Assembly (NCBI GenBank): GCA_902781245.1
Contig: CACZIP010000001.1
Coordinates: forward strand, 1 to 27,990
Length of the DNA stretch: 27,990 bases
DNA from: an uncultured Coriobacteriaceae bacterium
GTDB taxonomy: Bacteria; Actinomycetota; Coriobacteriia; Coriobacteriales; Eggerthellaceae
Reading direction: 5' to 3'
Below, one piece after another: positions 24,794 to 27,990 of this stretch. Made by a program: the position numbers and the translations under genes. The notes beneath the pieces were generated by a model. It saw only the letters and a list, made by a program, of their open reading frames with translations. It did no database searches and was not told the DNA's origin. Numbering within the stretch: the stretch's first letter is position 1; the number at the start of each line of letters is the position of its first letter.

Positions 24794-25163
24794 CGATATA
24801 ATATTCAATCCCTTCAAAGCGATCACGAATGCAGTTCACCGCATATGCAGTGGCTAACCCGGAAGGCTTTCTGTCGTTGATCAGAATTCGCTCCCCGCAA
24901 GGCGCATTCCAGATGATGCAATCGAAGCGCATCCCCTGATCCAAAAGGAACGACTCCGTTTGCTTGCGGTATTCTTCTGATCGAGCTGTAATGAGAACGA
25001 CCATGTCATCCTCACCGAGTTGGTTCAAAAACTCTCTCGCGCCCGGAAGCACCATATCCCCTTGCTCGGTTTTGTAACCGTTGTGTTTGACAAGCAACCC
25101 GTCGATATCGATAATCCACGTCTTCGGCAGGGCTGATAGCCTGAGAGCGTCATTTGAGCCCAT
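24780..25163 (-). CDS. Small HAD-superfamily phosphatase-like protein
   Basis: A 127-residue single-domain HAD protein without a cap. Motif I is WIIDIDGLLVKHNGY with Asp19 and Asp21, motif II is VLITARSEEY (Thr59), and ILINDRKPSG near 93-102 gives the motif IV acidic residue. The pattern TAR followed by a distant INDRKPxG is typical of small HAD proteins in capsule and glycan clusters. It probably dephosphorylates a sugar phosphate or bisphosphate made by the adjacent kinase and isomerase. The ATG at 25163 overlaps the end of the SIS gene by 14 bases and its own end overlaps the next gene, so the four genes are tightly coupled. Confidence 0.82.
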   Translation of the reverse strand: MGSNDALRLSALPKTWIIDIDGLLVKHNGYKTEQGDMVLPGAREFLNQLGEDDMVVLITARSEEYRKQTESFLLDQGMRFDCIIWNAPCGERILINDRKPSGLATAYAVNCIRDRFEGIEYYIDEAI

Positions 25164-25761
25164 ATAGCCCCTTCTTCTCGCTTAAAAGAGCACCAATTGC
25201 ACCTCCGGGATGATTGCGGGCAAACTGCCCAAGCTCAACCCCCATCCTCTGCGCCACGAGAATCGCTATGCCCTGTAACACGAAAAGATTGACTATCGTG
25301 GAATTGTTGGGCATCACGTTCCACAAATCGCCCTCGTGCTCTAAATCCATCACAAGACGCTGGGGAACTAGGTCTCTCAATGTGCTCTCATGAGAATATG
25401 TGATGAGCCACTGGTCGACATGCCTTCCTTGGTCGTTCAGCTCTCGAACAAGCTCAATTGCCTCGAGTGTTTCTCCGCTCTTCGAGAGCACAATCAGAAC
25501 ATCCCCGTCCCTTATGCATCCCATGTCCCCATGAAATGCGCTGTTGGTATTCATGAACAAGGCATCCAAGCCCATCGAAATCATTGTTCCTGCAAACATT
25601 TCGCAGATGGGCACGTTCTTTCCCAACCCTGTGACAATAACTCGATGTCCATTATTAAGTGCGCAGGTCGCGTGATCGACGAGCTGTTCGAACAACTCGC
25701 TATCAATAGAGCTGATCGCATGGCGAATCATGTCAAGCTGCTCTTCGAAATAATCAATCAC
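25150..25761 (-). CDS. SIS-domain sugar-phosphate isomerase (KpsF/GutQ-like, no CBS domains)
   Basis: A 203-residue single SIS domain. VIVTGLGKNVPICEMFAGT at 41-59, IVLSKSGETLEAIEL at 90-104 and FARNHPGGAIGALL near the C-terminus are the motifs of KpsF/KdsD-type arabinose-5-phosphate isomerases. The two CBS domains of KdsD are absent, as in short capsular forms. It interconverts a ketose and aldose phosphate. Sedoheptulose-7-phosphate isomerase (GmhA) is a related alternative, but the HPGGA motif fits KpsF better. It starts at GTG (25761) with GGAGG seven bases upstream, and this GTG overlaps the preceding stop (GTGA). The neighbouring nucleotidyltransferase-kinase and HAD genes suggest it supplies their substrate. 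Confidence 0.87.
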   Translation of the reverse strand: MIDYFEEQLDMIRHAISSIDSELFEQLVDHATCALNNGHRVIVTGLGKNVPICEMFAGTMISMGLDALFMNTNSAFHGDMGCIRDGDVLIVLSKSGETLEAIELVRELNDQGRHVDQWLITYSHESTLRDLVPQRLVMDLEHEGDLWNVMPNNSTIVNLFVLQGIAILVAQRMGVELGQFARNHPGGAIGALLSEKKGLYGLK

Positions 25762-27296
25762 AAAACATCCTCCAAGTAGAACAAACCATTATAAAATGCC
25801 GCACAGATCGAGTCATAATCTGGCCATGCGTACGTTGTGAGAGAAAGCCAGATTATCGCATGAATCAGACGTATTTCCCTCGTATCCGATTCTGTAAGCT
25901 CAAAGAACTCGTCCTCGAGCTCCTCCCAGCCATTGGAAACGATGCTGACACACACCTCGCCCTCCGGCAGTCTTGTCTCTCTCGATCCATTCTTCCCACC
26001 TATATCCAAATTGAATCGCTTAAGGTTGAACTGATCGTAATTACCCACTATCGAATAGTACAGTTTTGCCCAATCGTAGCGTTCGTCGCCGTAAAGCTCC
26101 GTATGGCCGAAATAACCACGTGGATCAAGCATCACCGGAGTCCCATCAGCCCTGCGCATGATATTGGAGAACGTGCAGTCTCCATGAATCAACGCAAACC
26201 TTTCGCAGCAAATCGTCGAAATGAGTTGCTCGAATTCCCGCTCATGGAAGAAGATGTTTCTGCAAAGCTTTCCGTTGACGGTTATGACCTCGTCTTCTGA
26301 GTAGGGAATGAGCCTTCTCACCTTCGATAACCTGTCCATGGTTTTGATATAGTACGCTTCAATCACGCTCGATCGATCGGCTGGAACGGAATCGAGCGCG
26401 TGAAGATCACCCAAATCGCCAACGATCGCCTTAAGCAGCTGGCTCTTCTCCTCCCTACCGAGCTCAATCTCATGAACGCACCCTCCGATCAAACGCTCCA
26501 TACGCAATGGATCGAGCGAGCAGATTCTCGGAATAAAGCGAACTCCGTGAGACAAGACCTTTTCGTACCAGGCCCTTTCGCGCTTTGACAAGCGTCTTCC
26601 CTGCTCGTCAATTGGTTCTTTGATGACTACTTCTTCTTCGAAGGTCAGACGATTGAAGGGCCTCCATCTCGATGCGCATCTTTTCTCTGCATTTTCGAGT
26701 AACCCGTATTCAGCGATCCCAGCCACATCGAAGGGCGTCATGTCCATGCCACTATCTTTGAGCCAACGGACAAACTCCCCCGATGACGGAACATGAGAAA
26801 GTCTAAATTTTTCAGCGAACAGAAAAACCCCCGCAACACCGTGTTCGTCCGACCGTTCTTCAAAGAGCTCTCCATTTATAAACGACCATCTGCACGAAAA
26901 CGCTGACGTAACCCCAACGTAATCACGCTTTGCCGAGGAGCCTTCGCGATAATCTCTCGGCAAGCAGAACGCTTTTGACAAAAGCAAATCACTCCAGATG
27001 AGCAAGAACGGCTCTTTATCGGGAATAAGCTTCACGGCATCTCTAATACCTGCGCAAGTGCCCGCGCCCTTCGCATCAACAACCTGATAACTGACCTCGG
27101 CGAAGCAGGATAAGTATTCTCGCAACACATCCTTCTTGTAATCCGCGATAATAATGAATTGTTTGTCTGGATACTTCTTAAATAGATGAAACAGCAGCGG
27201 GAGATTATCGATGGGCACGAGAGCTTTTGGCTTGTTCCTTGTCAAATGACCCAATCGCGTACCCTTTCCTCCTGCCTGAACGATAATGTACTTCAC
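25758..27296 (-). CDS. Fused sugar/alcohol-phosphate nucleotidyltransferase and APH-type kinase
   Basis: A 512-residue bifunctional protein. Residues 1-~215 are a nucleotidyltransferase with the NTP-binding signature AGGKGTRLG at 8-16, Lys near 22 in RNKPKALVPI, and LLIWSDLLLS as the metal-binding aspartate region. Residues ~240-512 are a phosphotransferase of the APH/choline kinase group with ALIHGDCTFSNIM near 370 and VMLDPRGYFGHTELYGD. Together they could phosphorylate a compound and then activate it with CTP or another nucleotide, as separate LicA and LicC do for choline. Sugar substrates are equally possible because the next gene is a sugar-phosphate isomerase. I chose GTG at 27296 because AAGGAGG precedes it by nine bases and the fold begins at VKYIIVQAGG. 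An ATG at 27320 lacks a ribosome site. Confidence 0.87.
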   Translation of the reverse strand: MKYIIVQAGGKGTRLGHLTRNKPKALVPIDNLPLLFHLFKKYPDKQFIIIADYKKDVLREYLSCFAEVSYQVVDAKGAGTCAGIRDAVKLIPDKEPFLLIWSDLLLSKAFCLPRDYREGSSAKRDYVGVTSAFSCRWSFINGELFEERSDEHGVAGVFLFAEKFRLSHVPSSGEFVRWLKDSGMDMTPFDVAGIAEYGLLENAEKRCASRWRPFNRLTFEEEVVIKEPIDEQGRRLSKRERAWYEKVLSHGVRFIPRICSLDPLRMERLIGGCVHEIELGREEKSQLLKAIVGDLGDLHALDSVPADRSSVIEAYYIKTMDRLSKVRRLIPYSEDEVITVNGKLCRNIFFHEREFEQLISTICCERFALIHGDCTFSNIMRRADGTPVMLDPRGYFGHTELYGDERYDWAKLYYSIVGNYDQFNLKRFNLDIGGKNGSRETRLPEGEVCVSIVSNGWEELEDEFFELTESDTREIRLIHAIIWLSLTTYAWPDYDSICAAFYNGLFYLEDVL

Positions 27297-27300
27297 AAAC

Positions 27301-27351
27301 CTATACCTCCTTACCGGCATGCAATATGGCGCCCTGCTGCATTTCAGTCAT
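27301..27351 (-). CDS. Possible 16-codon leader reading frame
   Basis: An ATG at 27351 is preceded by GAGGGGTG at about seven bases. It opens a frame of 16 codons (MTEMQQGAILHAGKEV) that ends in TAG at 27303-27301, four bases before the GTG of the next gene and through its ribosome site. It could couple translation across the 107-base gap. Short frames with a plausible ribosome site also arise by chance. Confidence 0.25.
   Translation of the reverse strand: MTEMQQGAILHAGKEV
27306..27312 (-). promoter_or_regulatory. Ribosome binding site deciding the nucleotidyltransferase-kinase start
   Basis: AAGGAGG on the minus strand lies nine bases before GTG at 27296. It supports that GTG over the ATG at 27320. 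Confidence 0.75.
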
Positions 27352-27403
27352 GTAGCATCACCCCTCGCGCAATCAGGCTTCGCTTGGATTCGTTTGACGT
27401 CTT

Positions 27404-27967
27404 TTATTCCTTGCTGTATACATGTTTCCAGCCAGCCGCATCGAGCATCTGCTCGACGTCGGCGCGATATCCATCAGTTACCGACACCACCACAAGCGCA
27501 TCGCGCCTACATGGCACATCGGCGAGCGCCTGCACCCGATGCCCCTTGAACGCATTGGGATTGCCCTCCACGCTGCTCACGAGGAACCCTTCGATGGCGC
27601 GACCCTGATTCACCAGCGATTCAAACACATTGCCCGCGATGACGCCCGCTCCATAGACGTAAATCGCATTCGCCGTCTCAATCGCCGCTTGGGCCAGCGG
27701 TCCAAGCATCCCATGATGCAGATGCGCCTTCTGAGACTTGGCGAATACAATGTAAGCATCCAAAAGCTCGGTTCCTGCAAACCAAGCAGCAATGTCCACG
27801 TCGTCGGCAAGAAGCTGCGCGTGCTGGCGCACAAGAGCGTCGTAGATGCGCGCGAGGTTGCGATCCGCCGCCTCGCTCTCGAATCCCCGCTCCTGCATAA
27901 AGCGCCCCATATGGCAGAACCCCTGGAAATACGACGCAAAGTTTTTCAACGTGGGTTTAGTGGTCAT
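27404..27967 (-). CDS. Small protein with helical N-terminus and Rossmann-like C-terminal domain
   Basis: A 187-residue protein with no catalytic module. Residues 1-~90 look mostly helical and contain DAYIVFAKSQKAHLHHGMLG. Residues ~98-187 are the Rossmann-like domain found across this locus in its simplest form: AIYVYGAGVIAGNVFESLV, IEGFLVSS, KGHRVQALADV, DALVVVSVTDGY and a final helix and strand. It resembles the nucleotide-sugar-binding N-terminal domain of PglD-type proteins. It may be a stand-alone binding or regulatory subunit; that is inference. The ATG at 27967 follows GAGGG and appears to overlap a preceding stop (ATGA). The 107-base gap after it separates it from the next gene. Confidence 0.75.
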   Translation of the reverse strand: MTTKPTLKNFASYFQGFCHMGRFMQERGFESEAADRNLARIYDALVRQHAQLLADDVDIAAWFAGTELLDAYIVFAKSQKAHLHHGMLGPLAQAAIETANAIYVYGAGVIAGNVFESLVNQGRAIEGFLVSSVEGNPNAFKGHRVQALADVPCRRDALVVVSVTDGYRADVEQMLDAAGWKHVYSKE

Positions 27968-27990
27968 AACTGAACCCTCACGATAACGTC
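27964..27990 (-). CDS. Last codons of an upstream gene (start outside window)
   Basis: On the minus strand the edge of the window reads DVIVRVQL followed by TGA at 27966-27964. This stop overlaps the ATG of the next gene in the ATGA arrangement used repeatedly in this operon. Eight codons are too few to identify a protein, and the frame could be open by chance. Confidence 0.35.
   Translation of the reverse strand, partial: DVIVRVQL

Noticed and set aside
1..27990. CRISPR arrays, tRNA or rRNA genes
   Set aside because: No regularly spaced repeats and no tRNA-like cloverleaf or rRNA sequence were seen.

Overview
The window is one continuous stretch of a cell-surface glycopolymer locus (teichoic-acid, capsule or O-antigen-like). 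Nearly every gene belongs to a glycosyltransferase, nucleotidyltransferase, phosphotransferase, sugar-modification or polymer-export family. There are no RNA genes, CRISPR arrays, transposases or phage genes that I can see. Moderate GC, a Ser/Ala-rich lipoprotein, LicD/TagGH-type enzymes, strong AGGAGG ribosome sites with GTG starts and the absence of lipid A or outer-membrane genes suggest a Gram-positive, possibly an actinobacterium of the Coriobacteriia. That placement is an inference with low certainty.

Layout. (1) 2-7979, plus strand: the tail of an unknown gene, a 1206-residue multidomain enzyme (Rossmann-like, HAD, methyltransferase-like, cytidylyltransferase), a GT8-like glycosyltransferase, a frameshifted GT2 remnant, a CotH-family lipoprotein, and an ABC-transporter ATPase that has lost its 5' end. 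(2) 15334-8018, minus strand: an operon of GT2 glycosyltransferase, UDP-xylose synthase-type decarboxylase, a LicD fusion, an ABC-2 permease (Wzm/TagG) and its ATPase (Wzt/TagH). (3) 15544-17622, plus strand, divergent from (2): a three-part protein ending in a citrate-lyase-ligase-like nucleotidyltransferase. (4) 27990-17716, minus strand: a tightly packed operon of a small Rossmann-like protein, a fused nucleotidyltransferase-kinase, a SIS isomerase, a small HAD phosphatase, a GT9-like glycosyltransferase, an APH/choline-kinase-like phosphotransferase, an SGNH esterase/acyltransferase-like protein, a NodU/TobZ-type carbamoyltransferase and a small unknown protein.

How the parts could work together (inference): the nucleotidyltransferase/kinase/isomerase/HAD set makes an activated building block, the GT2, GT8 and GT9 enzymes assemble the repeat, LicD and the other transferases add phospho-substituents, carbamoyl and possibly acyl groups, and Wzm/Wzt exports the polymer. 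Two features stand out. A Rossmann-like domain resembling the N-terminal domain of PglD-type enzymes recurs about nine times in seven otherwise unrelated enzymes. In addition, the CotH gene sits exactly between two broken genes, which marks a recombination scar where a permease gene might once have been.
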